Part shown: piece by piece, positions 11,160-20,160 of the stretch
Position numbering within the stretch: position 1 is the stretch's first letter
Layout: the number at the start of each line of letters is the position of its first letter
Notes under the pieces: generated by a model
Told to the model about the DNA's origin: nothing
Databases searched by the model: none
What the model saw: only the letters and a program-made list of their open reading frames with translations
Origin: Pseudomonas sp. SDI
Lineage (GTDB): Bacteria > Pseudomonadota > Gammaproteobacteria > Pseudomonadales > Pseudomonadaceae
Direction: 5' to 3'
NCBI RefSeq assembly: GCF_003105155.1
Contig: NZ_QETK01000020.1
Coordinates: forward strand, 38,611-102,610
DNA length: 64,000 nt
Position numbers and translations under genes: made by a program

Positions 11160-11495
11160 TTACGCCGATGGCTGGCGCGCCGCCTTTTCGTCGTGGCCAG
11201 AGAGGCCGAAACGACGGTCCAGTTCATCGAGCACGGCCTGTGGATGCTGGCCCAGGGCACTGAGCATGACCAGGCTATGGAACCACAAATCGGCGGTTTC
11301 GTAGATGACATCGCTGTAATCGCCGCTGTGCGCGGCGTCCTTGGCGGCGATGATGGTTTCGACCGACTCTTCGCCGACCTTTTCCAGAATCTTGTTCAGG
11401 CCCTTGTGATACAGGCTGGCAACGTAGGAACTGTCCGGGGCCGCGCCTTTACGGGCCTCCAGTACTTCGGCCAGGCGGGTCAGGGTATCGCTCAT
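11160..11495 (-). CDS. hisE: Phosphoribosyl-ATP pyrophosphatase
   Basis: Second enzyme of histidine synthesis: hydrolyses phosphoribosyl-ATP to phosphoribosyl-AMP and pyrophosphate in the cytoplasm. It has 111 residues from ATG at 11495, one base past the hisI stop; an in-frame upstream extension lies inside hisI and is rejected. The MazG-like motif [15 protein letters not shown] with its metal-binding Glu/Asp residues and [14 protein letters not shown] are intact. As in other pseudomonads, hisI and hisE are separate genes, away from the main his cluster and placed before tat. Confidence 0.96.
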   Translation of the reverse strand: MSDTLTRLAEVLEARKGAAPDSSYVASLYHKGLNKILEKVGEESVETIIAAKDAAHSGDYSDVIYETADLWFHSLVMLSALGQHPQAVLDELDRRFGLSGHDEKAARQPSA

Positions 11496-11496
11496 G

Positions 11497-11889
11497 TCAG
11501 TGTCCTGCGCTGTAGATGGCATGCGGGTCCTTGAGTACCGGATCGACGGTTTTCCATTCGCCGTTCTCGTAGACACGATAAAAGCAGCTTTCCCGGCCGG
11601 TATGGCAGGCAATGTGCCCGAGTTGCTCGACCATCAGGATGATCACGTCGGCGTCGCAGTCCAGGCGCATTTCGTGGAGTTTCTGCACATGCCCGGATTC
11701 TTCGCCCTTGCGCCACAGTTTGCCACGCGAACGTGACCAGTAGATGGCGCGCTGCTCGGCGGCGGTCAGGCTCAGGGCCTCGCGGTTCATCCAGGCCATC
11801 ATCAGCACGCGCCCGGTTTTATGGTCCTGGGCGATAGCCGGTACCAGGCCATCGCTGTTCCAGTTGATCTCGTCCAGCCAGTCTTTCAT
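11497..11889 (-). CDS. hisI: Phosphoribosyl-AMP cyclohydrolase
   Basis: Third enzyme of histidine synthesis: opens the adenine ring of phosphoribosyl-AMP, zinc dependent. It has 130 residues from ATG at 11889 (MKDWLDEI), preceded by GGAG; a TTG 12 bases upstream would give four extra residues and is less likely. [29 protein letters not shown] carries the Asp cluster and the zinc-binding cysteines. It follows ubiB after 72 bases and abuts hisE. Confidence 0.96.
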   Translation of the reverse strand: MKDWLDEINWNSDGLVPAIAQDHKTGRVLMMAWMNREALSLTAAEQRAIYWSRSRGKLWRKGEESGHVQKLHEMRLDCDADVIILMVEQLGHIACHTGRESCFYRVYENGEWKTVDPVLKDPHAIYSAGH

Positions 11890-11961
11890 GTTCGACTCCA
11901 AAAATGCCCACGGTCCCGCGCCGATGCCGCGCGCTAGTGTGCCAGCCGCAATTGCCGCTGG

Positions 11962-13566
11962 CTATCGGCGCACCACCAGGTAGAGCCCGGCCGCGAGCAT
12001 CAGCCAGGCCGGCCAGGCCGCCACGGCGCTGAGGCTGACGGCGCCGGCGGCAAGGGTTGCGCCACCGCCGAGCAGGCCGGCGCCGAGCAGGCGCAGGGCC
12101 CAGCCATCGCCCTGTTTCCATGGCGCTGGCGGATCGTTCAGGTGCGGTTGCGACAGGCGCTCCAGCAGATCACGGGTCATGTTCGCCAAGGGCGGCACTT
12201 GTTCGACCTGGCTGTGCAGGTTCTGCAGCAGGGTCTTGGGGCTGACCCGCTCGCGCATCCAGCGTTCGAGGAACGGCTGCGCGGTGCTCCACAGGTCGAG
12301 GTCCGGGTACAGCTGGCGGCCCAGGCCTTCGATGTTCAGCAGGGTTTTCTGCAACAGCACCAACTGTGGCTGCACTTCCATGTTGAAGCGTCGGGCAGTC
12401 TGGAACAGGCGCATCAGCACCTGGCCGAAGGAGATGTCCTTGAGCGGCTTCTCGAAGATCGGTTCGCAGACGGTACGGATCGCCGCTTCGAACTCGTTGA
12501 GCTTGGTGTGCGCCGGCACCCAGCCGGAATCGATGTGCAACTGGGCTACGCGGCGGTAGTCGCGCTTGAAGAAGGCGAACAGGTTGCGTGCCAGGTAGTC
12601 CTGGTCTTCCGGGGTCAGGCTGCCGACGATGCCGCAGTCGATCGCAATGTACTGCGGGCTCCACGGTTTGACGGTGCTGACGAAGATGTTGCCCGGGTGC
12701 ATGTCGGCGTGGAAGAAGCTGTCGCGGAACACCTGGGTGAAGAATATTTCCACGCCGCGCTCGGCGAGCATCTTCATGTCGGTGCGCTGGTCGGCGAGGG
12801 TCGCCAGGTCGGTGACCTGGATACCGTAGATGCGCTCCATCACCAGCACTTTCGGCCGGCACCAGTCCCAGTACACCTGGGGCACGTACATCATCTCCGA
12901 GCCTTCGAAGTTGCGCTTGAGCTGGCTGGCGTTGGCCGCTTCGCGGAGCAGGTCGAGTTCGTCGTAGATGGTTTTTTCGTAGTCGTTGACCACCTCGACC
13001 GGGTGCAGCAGGCGGGCGTCGGCCGACACCCGCTCGGCGCCGCGGGCGATCAGGAACAGCCAGGCCAGGTCCTGGGCGATGATCGGCTTGAGGCCCGGAC
13101 GCACCACCTTGACCACCACGTCTTCGCCGCTCTTGAGCTTGGCCGCGTGCACCTGGGCCACCGAGGCCGAGGCCAACGGCTCGACGTCGAAACGGCTGAA
13201 CACTTCGTCGATCCTGGCGCCGAGTTGCGCTTCGATCAGGGCAATGGCTTTTTGCGGGTCGAACGGCGGTACGCGATCCTGCAGCAGCATCAGCTCGTCG
13301 GCGATGTCGGCTGGCAGCAGGTCGCGGCGGGTCGACAGCAACTGGCCGAACTTGATGAAGATCGGCCCCAGGTCCTGCAAGGCCAGCCGCAGGCGCGCGC
13401 CCCGGCTCAGCGCCAGCGGCTTGCGCGGCAGCCAGCGCCAGGGCATGGCGTAACGCAGGCTCATCAGCCACCAGGGCAGGGGCAGGGCGAACAGCAGGTC
13501 ATCGAGACGGTAGCGGATCACGACGCGCTGGATGCGCAACAGACGGCGGACGGCAAGCAGCTTCAT
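11962..13566 (-). CDS. ubiB: Ubiquinone biosynthesis regulatory protein kinase-like UbiB
   Basis: Atypical kinase-like ATPase of the UbiB/COQ8 family needed for aerobic ubiquinone synthesis, 534 residues. The family signatures are present: KFGQ in [17 protein letters not shown] (KxGQ), the alanine-rich loop [12 protein letters not shown] in place of a glycine-rich loop, and HADMHPGNI in the catalytic region. The C-terminus holds two hydrophobic segments separated by a short turn (about residues 490-530) that anchor it to the inner membrane. The start overlaps the ubiJ stop by 4 bases (13563-13566). Confidence 0.97.
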   Translation of the reverse strand: MKLLAVRRLLRIQRVVIRYRLDDLLFALPLPWWLMSLRYAMPWRWLPRKPLALSRGARLRLALQDLGPIFIKFGQLLSTRRDLLPADIADELMLLQDRVPPFDPQKAIALIEAQLGARIDEVFSRFDVEPLASASVAQVHAAKLKSGEDVVVKVVRPGLKPIIAQDLAWLFLIARGAERVSADARLLHPVEVVNDYEKTIYDELDLLREAANASQLKRNFEGSEMMYVPQVYWDWCRPKVLVMERIYGIQVTDLATLADQRTDMKMLAERGVEIFFTQVFRDSFFHADMHPGNIFVSTVKPWSPQYIAIDCGIVGSLTPEDQDYLARNLFAFFKRDYRRVAQLHIDSGWVPAHTKLNEFEAAIRTVCEPIFEKPLKDISFGQVLMRLFQTARRFNMEVQPQLVLLQKTLLNIEGLGRQLYPDLDLWSTAQPFLERWMRERVSPKTLLQNLHSQVEQVPPLANMTRDLLERLSQPHLNDPPAPWKQGDGWALRLLGAGLLGGGATLAAGAVSLSAVAAWPAWLMLAAGLYLVVRR

Positions 13567-14186
13567 GCGTTATCGCTGGTATCAAAAGTGCGGGCGAGGC
13601 GCTCGATGCGCGCCTCCAGGCGTTCCAGGTCGACCTTGAGCGCGTCGAGCTCGCTGAAGCGGGCTTCCGCTTCGCGTTGGCCAACCAGGGTTCGGGCTTC
13701 TTCGGCGAGGTATTCGGACAGGTTGCGGTTGAGGCTGGCGAAGCCTTCGCGGGTCCAGCGGGCGCGGCTTTTCAGGTGCCCGCCGATCAGCTGGGTGGCG
13801 ACCGGACCGAGCCAGCGCGAGAGTTCGTACTCCCAGTCCAGCTCCAGGTCCTGCAGCACCGCGACCAGGTCGAGCAGCGCTGCGCTGTCGCCTTCGAGGT
13901 CGACGTCTGGGCTGTGCAGTACCGCGCTCTTGTCCTTGCGCAAGGCTAGTTGCATGAGGCTGGCGGCCGGTGCACGCAGGGTACAGTCGGCCGCCGTGCC
14001 CCATTGGCTGGCCAGCAGCAGGCCTTCGTCGCTGGGCAGGATGAACAGCTGCAGCGCGGGCTGGCGGCAGTCGATGGCAATCACCTTGCCGTCGAGCGCG
14101 GCCAGGCGCGGCAACGCCGTGCTGTCCATGCGCAGAACCCGGTTGAGGCCGTGTTCGACGCTGGCGAGAAGGCCGGCCAGCAGCAT
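13563..14186 (-). CDS. ubiJ: Ubiquinone biosynthesis accessory factor UbiJ (SCP2 domain)
   Basis: Lipid-binding accessory factor that carries ubiquinone intermediates in the soluble Ubi complex with UbiK. It has 207 residues from ATG at 14186, which overlaps the ubiE stop as ATGA. Residues about 15-110 form the SCP2-like sterol-carrier fold ([23 protein letters not shown]). The C-terminal third (about 150-205) is a charged coiled coil ([26 protein letters not shown]), typical of UbiJ. Its place between ubiE and ubiB is the universal gammaproteobacterial order. A much longer frame reaching back through ubiE is rejected. Confidence 0.95.
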   Translation of the reverse strand: MLLAGLLASVEHGLNRVLRMDSTALPRLAALDGKVIAIDCRQPALQLFILPSDEGLLLASQWGTAADCTLRAPAASLMQLALRKDKSAVLHSPDVDLEGDSAALLDLVAVLQDLELDWEYELSRWLGPVATQLIGGHLKSRARWTREGFASLNRNLSEYLAEEARTLVGQREAEARFSELDALKVDLERLEARIERLARTFDTSDNA

Positions 14187-14956
14187 CAGGGCTTGATACC
14201 GCGGTGCAGGGCAACGATACCGCTGGTCATGTTGTGGTAGGTGACGCGGTCGAAGCCGGCGTCGACCATCATGGCCTTGAGGGTTTCCTGGTCCGGGTGC
14301 ATGCGGATCGATTCGGCCAGGTAGCGGTAGCTTTCCGCGTCGTTGGTGATCAGCTTGCCGGCCAGCGGCATGAAGGCGAACGAGTAAGCGTCGTAGACCT
14401 TGGACATCAGCGCGTTGGTCGGCTTGGAGAACTCCAGCACCAGCAGGCGCCCGCCCGGCTTGAGCACTCGCAGCATCGAGCGGATGGCATCGTCCTTGTG
14501 GGTAACGTTGCGCAGGCCGAAGGCGATGGTCACGCAATCGAAGTGGTTGTCCGGGAACGGCAGCTTTTCGGCGTCGGCCTGGACGAATTCGATGTTACCG
14601 GCCACACCGCGGTCGAGCAGGCGGTCGCGACCGACCTTGAGCATCGAGGCGTTGATGTCGGCGAGCACGACCTGACCGGTCGGGCCGACCAGGTGCGAGA
14701 ACTTGGCCGCCAGATCGCCCGTGCCACCGGCGATGTCGAGCACGCGGTTGCCGCTACGCACGCCGGACAGCTCGATGGCAAAACGTTTCCACAGGCGGTG
14801 CATGCCGCCGGAGAGCACGTCGTTCATCAGGTCGTACTTGGCCGCGACGGAGTGGAAAACCTCGGCGACTTTCTCGGCCTTCTGGCTTTCCGGGACGTTC
14901 TTGTAACCGAAGTGAGTGGTGGGTTCGGCGTGGTCGCCTTTGCGCTGGTCGTTCAT
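14186..14956 (-). CDS. ubiE: Ubiquinone/menaquinone C-methyltransferase UbiE
   Basis: SAM-dependent C-methyltransferase acting on the benzoquinone ring during ubiquinone synthesis, 256 residues. The SAM-binding motif [31 protein letters not shown] and [12 protein letters not shown] are all canonical. It is the first gene of the minus-strand ubi-his-tat run; its promoter must lie in the 125-base gap shared with the divergent gene at 15082. Confidence 0.98.
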   Translation of the reverse strand: MNDQRKGDHAEPTTHFGYKNVPESQKAEKVAEVFHSVAAKYDLMNDVLSGGMHRLWKRFAIELSGVRSGNRVLDIAGGTGDLAAKFSHLVGPTGQVVLADINASMLKVGRDRLLDRGVAGNIEFVQADAEKLPFPDNHFDCVTIAFGLRNVTHKDDAIRSMLRVLKPGGRLLVLEFSKPTNALMSKVYDAYSFAFMPLAGKLITNDAESYRYLAESIRMHPDQETLKAMMVDAGFDRVTYHNMTSGIVALHRGIKP

Positions 14957-15081
14957 ATCGCTTCACCGGAAAAAATTACTCGCCATTCTAGGGCGTACGG
15001 CCGCATTTGTCTTGGCGGGGTGTGTCGCGGCTGGGGCATGGGCATAATAGGCAGTATGCCCCTCAAGCCAGGATTGATTGA

Positions 15082-15357
15082 ATGACCCAGATCAGCGTCG
15101 AACGTAAACACAGCCTGGGCCGCGACGCTGCCCGGCAGAAAGCCGAAGCGCTGGTGGACAAGCTGGCGCGTGAATATGACCTGAAGGCGCGCTGGGACGG
15201 CGACCGGGTCGAGATCAAGCGCAGTGGCGCCAATGGCAGCATTCAGATTGGCGAGGATGTGATCCGTGTCGAGCTGAAGCTCGGCATGATGCTGTCGATG
15301 ATGGGCGGCACGATCAAGGCCGAGATCGAACGGGCGCTGGACAAGGCGCTGGTCTGA
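15082..15357 (+). CDS. Polyhydroxyalkanoic acid system family protein
   Basis: Small protein of 91 residues matching the PHA-system family of unknown mechanism found beside pha genes (MTQISVERKHSLGRDAARQKAEALVDKLAREYDL...). No signal or membrane segment; alternating charged helices and short strands. It lies between ubiE (divergent) and phaI (same strand, 281 bases downstream). The location points to a granule-associated or regulatory role, but no activity can be read from the sequence. Confidence 0.85.
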   Translation: MTQISVERKHSLGRDAARQKAEALVDKLAREYDLKARWDGDRVEIKRSGANGSIQIGEDVIRVELKLGMMLSMMGGTIKAEIERALDKALV

Positions 15358-15370
15358 TTACACCGTACCT

Positions 15371-15525
15371 GTAGGGGCCGGCTCGCCTGCGATCTGGCCG
15401 CGCCGCGTGCGGACGAAGCGGCAGCAAAACCTGCGATTGCAATCTGCCTGATGCTCTGCGCGGTCAGGTTTACGACTGCTGTGCAGTCGGTCGCAGGCAA
15501 GCCAGCGCCTGCACCTGCGATGCGG
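15371..15525. repeat. REP-like repeats upstream of phaI
   Basis: GTAGGGGCCGGCTCGCCTGCGA and the later stretch TCGCAGGCAAGCCAGCGCC form loosely mirrored arms around a GC-rich centre. The 281-base gap 15358-15638 otherwise holds only the AT-richer block at 15530-15580, the likely phaI promoter zone, and the phaI ribosome site GTGAGGAG just before 15639. Confidence 0.55.
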
Positions 15526-15638
15526 ACCTCACAAATTACCCTCTAGGGTGAGAATTCTAATTTTCCTCCCTACCCTGTGCTCAGTCCCCGAATCCGAGGG
15601 CAGTTCCTACTTCCCATTCAGCGTGTGAGGAGCAGAGC

Positions 15639-16061
15639 ATGGCCAAAGTGACCCTGAAGAAAAAAGACGATGTCGCCAGCACGACGCTTGGCGAAGTGCG
15701 CGGCTACGCCCGCAAGATCTGGCTGGCAGGCCTGGGCGCTTACGCCCGCGTCGGTCAGGAAGGCGCCGACTACCTCAAAGAGCTGGTCAAGGCTGGTGAG
15801 TCGGTAGAAAAACGTGGCAAGAAACGCCTCGATGCCGAACTCGATGCCGCCAACAGCGAGATCGATTCGGTGAAGAGCGAACTGACCAGCGTGAAGGGCA
15901 AGGTCGAAGTTCAACTCGATAAAATCGAAAAGGCTTTCGACACTCGGGTCGCCAGCGCCTTGAATCGCATCGGCATTCCGTCTAAACATGACGTGGAGGC
16001 ACTTTCTGCCAAGCTCGAAGAGCTGACGGCGTTGCTCGAACGTGTCGCACGCAAACAATAA
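15639..16061 (+). CDS. phaI: Phasin PhaI, PHA granule-associated protein
   Basis: Small phasin that coats PHA granules, 140 residues. The phasin signature YARKIWLAGLGAYARVG lies near residue 25, followed by a long amphipathic coiled coil (KRLDAELDAANSEIDSVKSEL) and LNRIGIPSKHDVEALSAKLEEL. The same motif begins PhaF, encoded 10 bases downstream, so phaI-phaF form one transcript converging on phaD. AGGAG precedes the ATG. In P. putida this operon is repressed by neither synthase gene but controlled by PhaD (family knowledge). Confidence 0.96.
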   Translation: MAKVTLKKKDDVASTTLGEVRGYARKIWLAGLGAYARVGQEGADYLKELVKAGESVEKRGKKRLDAELDAANSEIDSVKSELTSVKGKVEVQLDKIEKAFDTRVASALNRIGIPSKHDVEALSAKLEELTALLERVARKQ

Positions 16062-16071
16062 GGAGAGCAGG

Positions 16072-16773
16072 ATGGCTGGCAAGAAGAAAGTTGAGAAAGA
16101 AGGCAGCTCCTGGGTCGGCGAGGTCGAGAAATATTCGCGTCAGATCTGGCTGGCAGGCCTGGGGGCATACTCCAAGATCAGCAACGACGGCACCAAGCTG
16201 TTCGACACCCTGGTCAAGGATGGCGAAAAGGCCGAGAAGCAGGCCAAGTCCACCGTCGACGAGACGGTAGATTCGGCGAAGTCCTCTGCCAAGTCGGCGA
16301 AGTCGCGGGTTGGCGATGTCAAAGACCGCGCGCTGGGCAAGTGGAGCGAGCTGGAAGAGGCGTTCGACAAGCGTTTGAACAGCGCTATTTCGCGTCTCGG
16401 CGTGCCGAGCCGCAATGAGGTCAAGGCGCTGCATCAGCAGGTCGACACCCTGACCAAGCAGATCGAGAAACTGACCGGTGCTTCGGTCAAGCCGGTTTCG
16501 GCCAAGCCGGCAGCGAGCAAGACCGTTGCCAAGCCACTGGCCAAGGCCGCGCCGAAAGCGGCAGCTAAACCGGCAGCAGCCAAGCCAGCGGCCAAGCCTG
16601 CTGCAGCGAAAACCGCAGCGGCCAAACCGGCAGCCAAACCTGCTGCGGCGAAAAAACCTGCAGTGAAGAAGGCCCCAGCCAAGCCAGCAGCGGCAGCCGC
16701 CGCACCGACCGCTTCGGCGGCACCGGCAGCGCCAGCGACCTCGGTGGCAGCAAGCCCAAGCAGCCAGGCCTGA
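16072..16773 (+). CDS. phaF: Phasin PhaF with histone-H1-like tail
   Basis: Phasin that binds PHA granules through its N-terminus and nucleoid DNA through its C-terminus, helping distribute granules at cell division. It has 233 residues from ATG at 16072, after AAGGAGA; the 10-residue upstream extension overlaps phaI and is rejected. Residues about 1-130 are the phasin domain (YSRQIWLAGLGAYSKI) and a coiled coil with VPSRNEVKALHQQVDTL. Residues about 140-215 are tandem AAKPAAKP-type repeats like histone H1/AlgP, ending in an Ala/Ser-rich stretch. The repeat DNA is a natural spot for length variation between strains. Confidence 0.97.
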   Translation: MAGKKKVEKEGSSWVGEVEKYSRQIWLAGLGAYSKISNDGTKLFDTLVKDGEKAEKQAKSTVDETVDSAKSSAKSAKSRVGDVKDRALGKWSELEEAFDKRLNSAISRLGVPSRNEVKALHQQVDTLTKQIEKLTGASVKPVSAKPAASKTVAKPLAKAAPKAAAKPAAAKPAAKPAAAKTAAAKPAAKPAAAKKPAVKKAPAKPAAAAAAPTASAAPAAPATSVAASPSSQA

Positions 16774-16786
16774 TCTTCAGGGCCGT

Positions 16787-16811
16787 ATCGCGGGACGACT
16801 CGTCCCGCGAT
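16787..16811. terminator. Bidirectional hairpin between phaF and phaD
   Basis: A perfect 12-base stem, ATCGCGGGACGA and its complement, around a single base lies between the convergent phaF and phaD. There is TTTT on the plus-strand side (16814-16817), so it probably terminates phaIF transcription. The same palindrome core recurs at 24718-24750, so it is also a member of the window's REP family. Confidence 0.75.
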
Positions 16812-16816
16812 GCTTT

Positions 16817-17431
16817 TCAGCCCTCCAGATAGCGCAACGCCAGTTGCTCCGCCGCCTGCCGCGAGCCGTTCTCCAGATGCGGCGCCACCAGCATCATCAC
16901 CTGGTACACCACGATCCCCACCTCGCCATCCTTGGCCAGCACCCGCTGATAATCCAGCGAGAACAGCAAGGTCAGGGTGATCTGTTCTACCAGTTGTCCC
17001 AGCGCCTGGGTGCCGCTGGTCACTTGGCCCTGTGCCTTGAGGCTGGCCAGCAACGATGCCAGCGTGCGCTTGAGCGCATTGATCAGGTTGCGCATGCCCC
17101 GCGCCAGCTTCGGCAGCCGTCCGGTCAGGTTCGACAGGTCCTGGAACAGAAACCGGTACTGCGCCATGCGCTCGACGATCAGGTGCAGGAACAGCCAGTA
17201 ATCCTCGGCCTCCAGACGCAGCTCCAGCGGCGGGTCGAGCAGCGGTGTCAGCTCGTCCTCGAAGCGCTCGAACAGGCCCAATACCAACGGCTCCTTGCCA
17301 TGGAAGTGGTAGTACAGGTTGCCTGGGCTGATGCCCATTTCATTGGCGATTTCGAGCGTCGAGACATTCGGCTCGCCCTGCTGGTTGAACAGCTGCAGGG
17401 CGCATTCGAGAATACGGTCGCGGGTCTTCAT
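16817..17431 (-). CDS. phaD: TetR-family regulator PhaD
   Basis: TetR-type DNA-binding protein of 204 residues that controls the pha promoters; in P. putida it activates phaC1 and phaI in response to a fatty-acid-derived signal. The N-terminal HTH is clear (RILECALQLFNQQGEPNVSTLEIANEMGISPGNLYYHFHGKEPLV). The rest is the helical ligand and dimer domain. It is the last gene of phaC1-phaZ-phaC2-phaD, 14 bases from the phaC2 stop. Confidence 0.95.
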   Translation of the reverse strand: MKTRDRILECALQLFNQQGEPNVSTLEIANEMGISPGNLYYHFHGKEPLVLGLFERFEDELTPLLDPPLELRLEAEDYWLFLHLIVERMAQYRFLFQDLSNLTGRLPKLARGMRNLINALKRTLASLLASLKAQGQVTSGTQALGQLVEQITLTLLFSLDYQRVLAKDGEVGIVVYQVMMLVAPHLENGSRQAAEQLALRYLEG

Positions 17432-17445
17432 CCGTTACTTCTTGT

Positions 17446-19128
17446 TCAGCGCACCAGAACGTACTGCCCGGGTGCGGGGTCCATGGGCGGGTAACTGGCG
17501 CTACCCAATGTCGCGTCGGTGTCGCGCTGCACACCCGAACGCTCCTGAATCCAGCTCAACCACTGCGGCCACCAGCTGCCTTCGACCTGCTTGCCATCGT
17601 AGTACCAGGCTCGTGGGTCGCTGCTCAGCTTGGGGTTGTCGATGTAGTGGGCCTTGGCGTTGCCCGGCGGGTTGAGGATGCTCTGCACATGCCCGGCATT
17701 CGACAGCAGGAAACGTCGGTCGCCGCCCAGCAGCAGCGTCGAGCGGTACACCGCGTCCCACGGGGTGATGTGGTCGTTGCTGCCGGCCACGCTGAAGCTG
17801 TCCACCGTGACCTTCTGCAGATCGATCGGCGTGCCGCACACCTCTAGCCCCGCCGCATGCGCCAACGGGTTGTACTTGAAGAAGTCCAGCAGGTCGCCGT
17901 GCAGCGCGGCCGGCAGGCGGCTGTTGTCGTTGTTCCAGTAGAGGATGTCGAACGCCGGCGGCGCCTTACCCAGCAGGTAGTTGTTGACGAAGTAGTTCCA
18001 GATCAGGTCGTTGGGCCGCATCCAGGCAAACACCTTGGACATCTCGCGCCCCTCCAGCACCCCGCGCTGATAGGAGCGGCGCTTGGCCGCCTCCAGTGTC
18101 TGCTCGTCGGCAAACAGCGTGGCCGGGCTGTCCAACTGGCTGTCGAGCAGGCTCACCAGGTAGGTGGCGCTGTGCACCCGGCGCAGCTGGCGCTTGGCCT
18201 GCAAATGCCCCTGCAGCGCGGCCATGGTCAGGCCGCCGGCGCAGGCGCCGAGCAGGTTGACGTCGCGGCTGCCGGTGATCGAGCGGCACACGTTCATGGC
18301 TTCTTCCACCGCCGCCACGTAACTCGACAGGCCCCACTCGCGATGCCGCGGGTCGGGGTTACGCCAACTGATCATGAACGTCTGCAGGCCGTTCTTGAGC
18401 ATGTACTGAACCATGCTGTTCTGCGGGCTGAGGTCGAAGATGTAGAACTTGTTGATCTGTGGCGGCACCACCAGCAACGGCCGTGCATACTGCTTTTCGC
18501 TCATCGGCTTGTACTGGATCAGCTCCAGCAGTTCGTTGCGAAACACCACCGCGCCCGGCGTACTGGCCAGGTTGCGGCCGACCTCGAAGGCTTTCTCGTC
18601 AACCTGTCGCGGCAGGCCCTCGTTGTGCCGCAGATCGTCGAGCAGATGATTCAGCCCGCGCACCAGGCTCAGGCCGCCGGAGTTGAACAGCTCCTTGAGC
18701 GCCAGCGGGTTGAGCAGGGTATTGCTCGGCGCCACGGCATCGTTGAGCAGCGAGAACAGGAAGTGTGCCCGCGCGCGGTCGTCGGCGTTCATCTGGCTTT
18801 CGTCGATCCAGCGGCGGGTCTGCTTCTGCCAGCTCAGGTAGGCCTGCAAGCCGCGCCGGTAGAACGGGTTGTGCGCCCAGGCCGGGTCGCTGAAGCGGTT
18901 GTCGCGCTCACTCGGCTGGTGCGGGGTGTCGCCGAGCAGGACCCGGCCGAGCTGGCCGCCGAACGCCAGCAGGTGCTTGGCGGTGTGCAACGGGTGGCGC
19001 AGGCTGTGACGGCTGACGCTGCGCACGGTCGAAACCAGGTCGCGGCCACGCAGGCCGGTGATAGCACTCTGTACATCGATATAGCTGGCGGGGGCTGCAG
19101 CCACGCCCTTCGCAGGTTTGTCTTTCAT
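17446..19128 (-). CDS. phaC2: Class II PHA synthase 2
   Basis: Polymerises medium-chain 3-hydroxyacyl-CoA into PHA on the granule surface. It has 560 residues from ATG at 19128, which has GGAGTG upstream; a 12-residue upstream extension (MFVDGSTTECCL) is rejected because family members begin MKDKP. The lipase-like box GACAGG carries the nucleophile Cys296. The conserved VPPQINKFYIFDLSP, RRSYQRGVLEGREMSKVFAWMRPNDLIWNYFVNNYLLG and SNAGHVQSILNPPGNAKA (catalytic His region) are intact. It is paralogous to PhaC1, with phaZ between, the standard class II order. Confidence 0.98.
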   Translation of the reverse strand: MKDKPAKGVAAAPASYIDVQSAITGLRGRDLVSTVRSVSRHSLRHPLHTAKHLLAFGGQLGRVLLGDTPHQPSERDNRFSDPAWAHNPFYRRGLQAYLSWQKQTRRWIDESQMNADDRARAHFLFSLLNDAVAPSNTLLNPLALKELFNSGGLSLVRGLNHLLDDLRHNEGLPRQVDEKAFEVGRNLASTPGAVVFRNELLELIQYKPMSEKQYARPLLVVPPQINKFYIFDLSPQNSMVQYMLKNGLQTFMISWRNPDPRHREWGLSSYVAAVEEAMNVCRSITGSRDVNLLGACAGGLTMAALQGHLQAKRQLRRVHSATYLVSLLDSQLDSPATLFADEQTLEAAKRRSYQRGVLEGREMSKVFAWMRPNDLIWNYFVNNYLLGKAPPAFDILYWNNDNSRLPAALHGDLLDFFKYNPLAHAAGLEVCGTPIDLQKVTVDSFSVAGSNDHITPWDAVYRSTLLLGGDRRFLLSNAGHVQSILNPPGNAKAHYIDNPKLSSDPRAWYYDGKQVEGSWWPQWLSWIQERSGVQRDTDATLGSASYPPMDPAPGQYVLVR

Positions 19129-19248
19129 CAGGCAACACTCCGTCGTCGAGCCATCAACAAACAATTCAATGCAAGAGCGACACCAAGCCCAGCTGGCGTA
19201 CCTGCATACCCGGCGATCCTGTCGGGGGGTGGGTGCTGGGCGGTGGGG

Positions 19249-20100
19249 TCAGGCGCTCGGGGCGGGCCGTGGATGCATGACGGCGCGTTGACGCTCCTGC
19301 TGCAGGAATTTCATGATGATCGGCGCCACGGCTTCGGCCCGGGTAATCAGGAACAAGTGACCATCGTCGATTATGTGTAGCTGGGCATTGGGAATTCGCC
19401 AGGCCAGCAGGCGCATATTGATCAGCGGGATCAGCGGGTCGTCGTCGCCGGCCAGCACCAGGGTCGGCTGCTGGATCTTGTGCAACCAGTGGATGCTGGT
19501 CCAGCCGAGGCCGGCGAACAGCTGCCAGTAGTAGCCCATCTTGCCGCCGGAGCGCACCTTGGCTGCGTGCGACAAGGCCAGGTCCGGGTTGCGTCGGAAG
19601 GCACCGCCGTAGATCTCCGGGGCAATGCGGATCACATGCGACGGCTGGACGTAGCGGCGCGGGCTGGCCATCAGCCAGAGCACCTTGGGTTTGCCTGGCA
19701 CCATCACCGCACCGGCGGCGGTGGCGGCCAGCACCAGTTTCTTGCAGCGCTCCGGGTAATCGTGGGCGAACTGCTGGGCCAGGGCCCCCCCCCAGGACAC
19801 GCCGATGACGTTGACCTGGCCATAGTCCAGGTAGTCGAGCATGCGCGCGGTCAGCTTGGCCAGACCCGGGAAGCGGTATGGGTGACGCGGCGTCGACGAG
19901 CCGCCAACGCCCGGCACGTCGAAGGCAATCACCTCCAGGTCCGGGTCCAGGGCCTGGATAAACGGGAACACCAGCTCCAGGTTGGCGCCGATGCCATTGA
20001 AGATCAGCAAGGGCGTCAGGTGCGGCTTGCCGGGGCGAACCGCGGTGCGGAGGGTCTGGCCATCCAGGTCGACGGTTCGAAAGATGTACGGTTGCGGCAT
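19249..20100 (-). CDS. phaZ: Intracellular medium-chain PHA depolymerase
   Basis: Serine hydrolase of 283 residues that mobilises stored medium-chain PHA from the granule. It is an alpha/beta hydrolase with the lipase box GVSWG (Ser102) and PTLVLAGDDDPLIP (Asp region) and HIIDDGHLFLITRAE (His region), matching the catalytic triad known for P. putida PhaZ. It lies between phaC1 and phaC2 on the same strand. Oddity: the codons just after Ser102 contain nine consecutive G on the coding strand (19785-19793), a potential slippage site in the active-site loop. Confidence 0.97.
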   Translation of the reverse strand: MPQPYIFRTVDLDGQTLRTAVRPGKPHLTPLLIFNGIGANLELVFPFIQALDPDLEVIAFDVPGVGGSSTPRHPYRFPGLAKLTARMLDYLDYGQVNVIGVSWGGALAQQFAHDYPERCKKLVLAATAAGAVMVPGKPKVLWLMASPRRYVQPSHVIRIAPEIYGGAFRRNPDLALSHAAKVRSGGKMGYYWQLFAGLGWTSIHWLHKIQQPTLVLAGDDDPLIPLINMRLLAWRIPNAQLHIIDDGHLFLITRAEAVAPIIMKFLQQERQRAVMHPRPAPSA

Positions 20101-20126
20101 GCGCGTGCCCTGTGGTCAGTGAAGCG

Positions 20127-20150
20127 CCGTGGCCTGCGATCAGGCCACGG
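20127..20150 (-). terminator. Hairpin in the phaC1-phaZ spacer
   Basis: CCGTGGCCTG (20127-20136) and CAGGCCACGG (20141-20150) form a perfect 10-base stem with a 4-base loop, in the 60-base gap between phaC1 and phaZ. No T-run follows on the minus strand, so partial attenuation or mRNA processing is more likely than full termination. Confidence 0.6.
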
Positions 20151-20160
20151 GGCGCCGATG

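Noticed and set aside
15540..15570. Possible PhaD operator before phaI
   Set aside because: TTCTAA is present but the partner half-site reads CTCTAG, so the inverted pair is not convincing by eye.
16500..16700. Tandem repeat suggestive of CRISPR
   Set aside because: The units are codon-level AAKP repeats in frame within phaF, with no conserved repeat-spacer pattern or cas genes.
16434..16759. Minus-strand Ala/Gly/Leu-rich frames opposite phaF
   Set aside because: They are antisense readings of the AAKP repeat DNA and only look like membrane proteins because of it.
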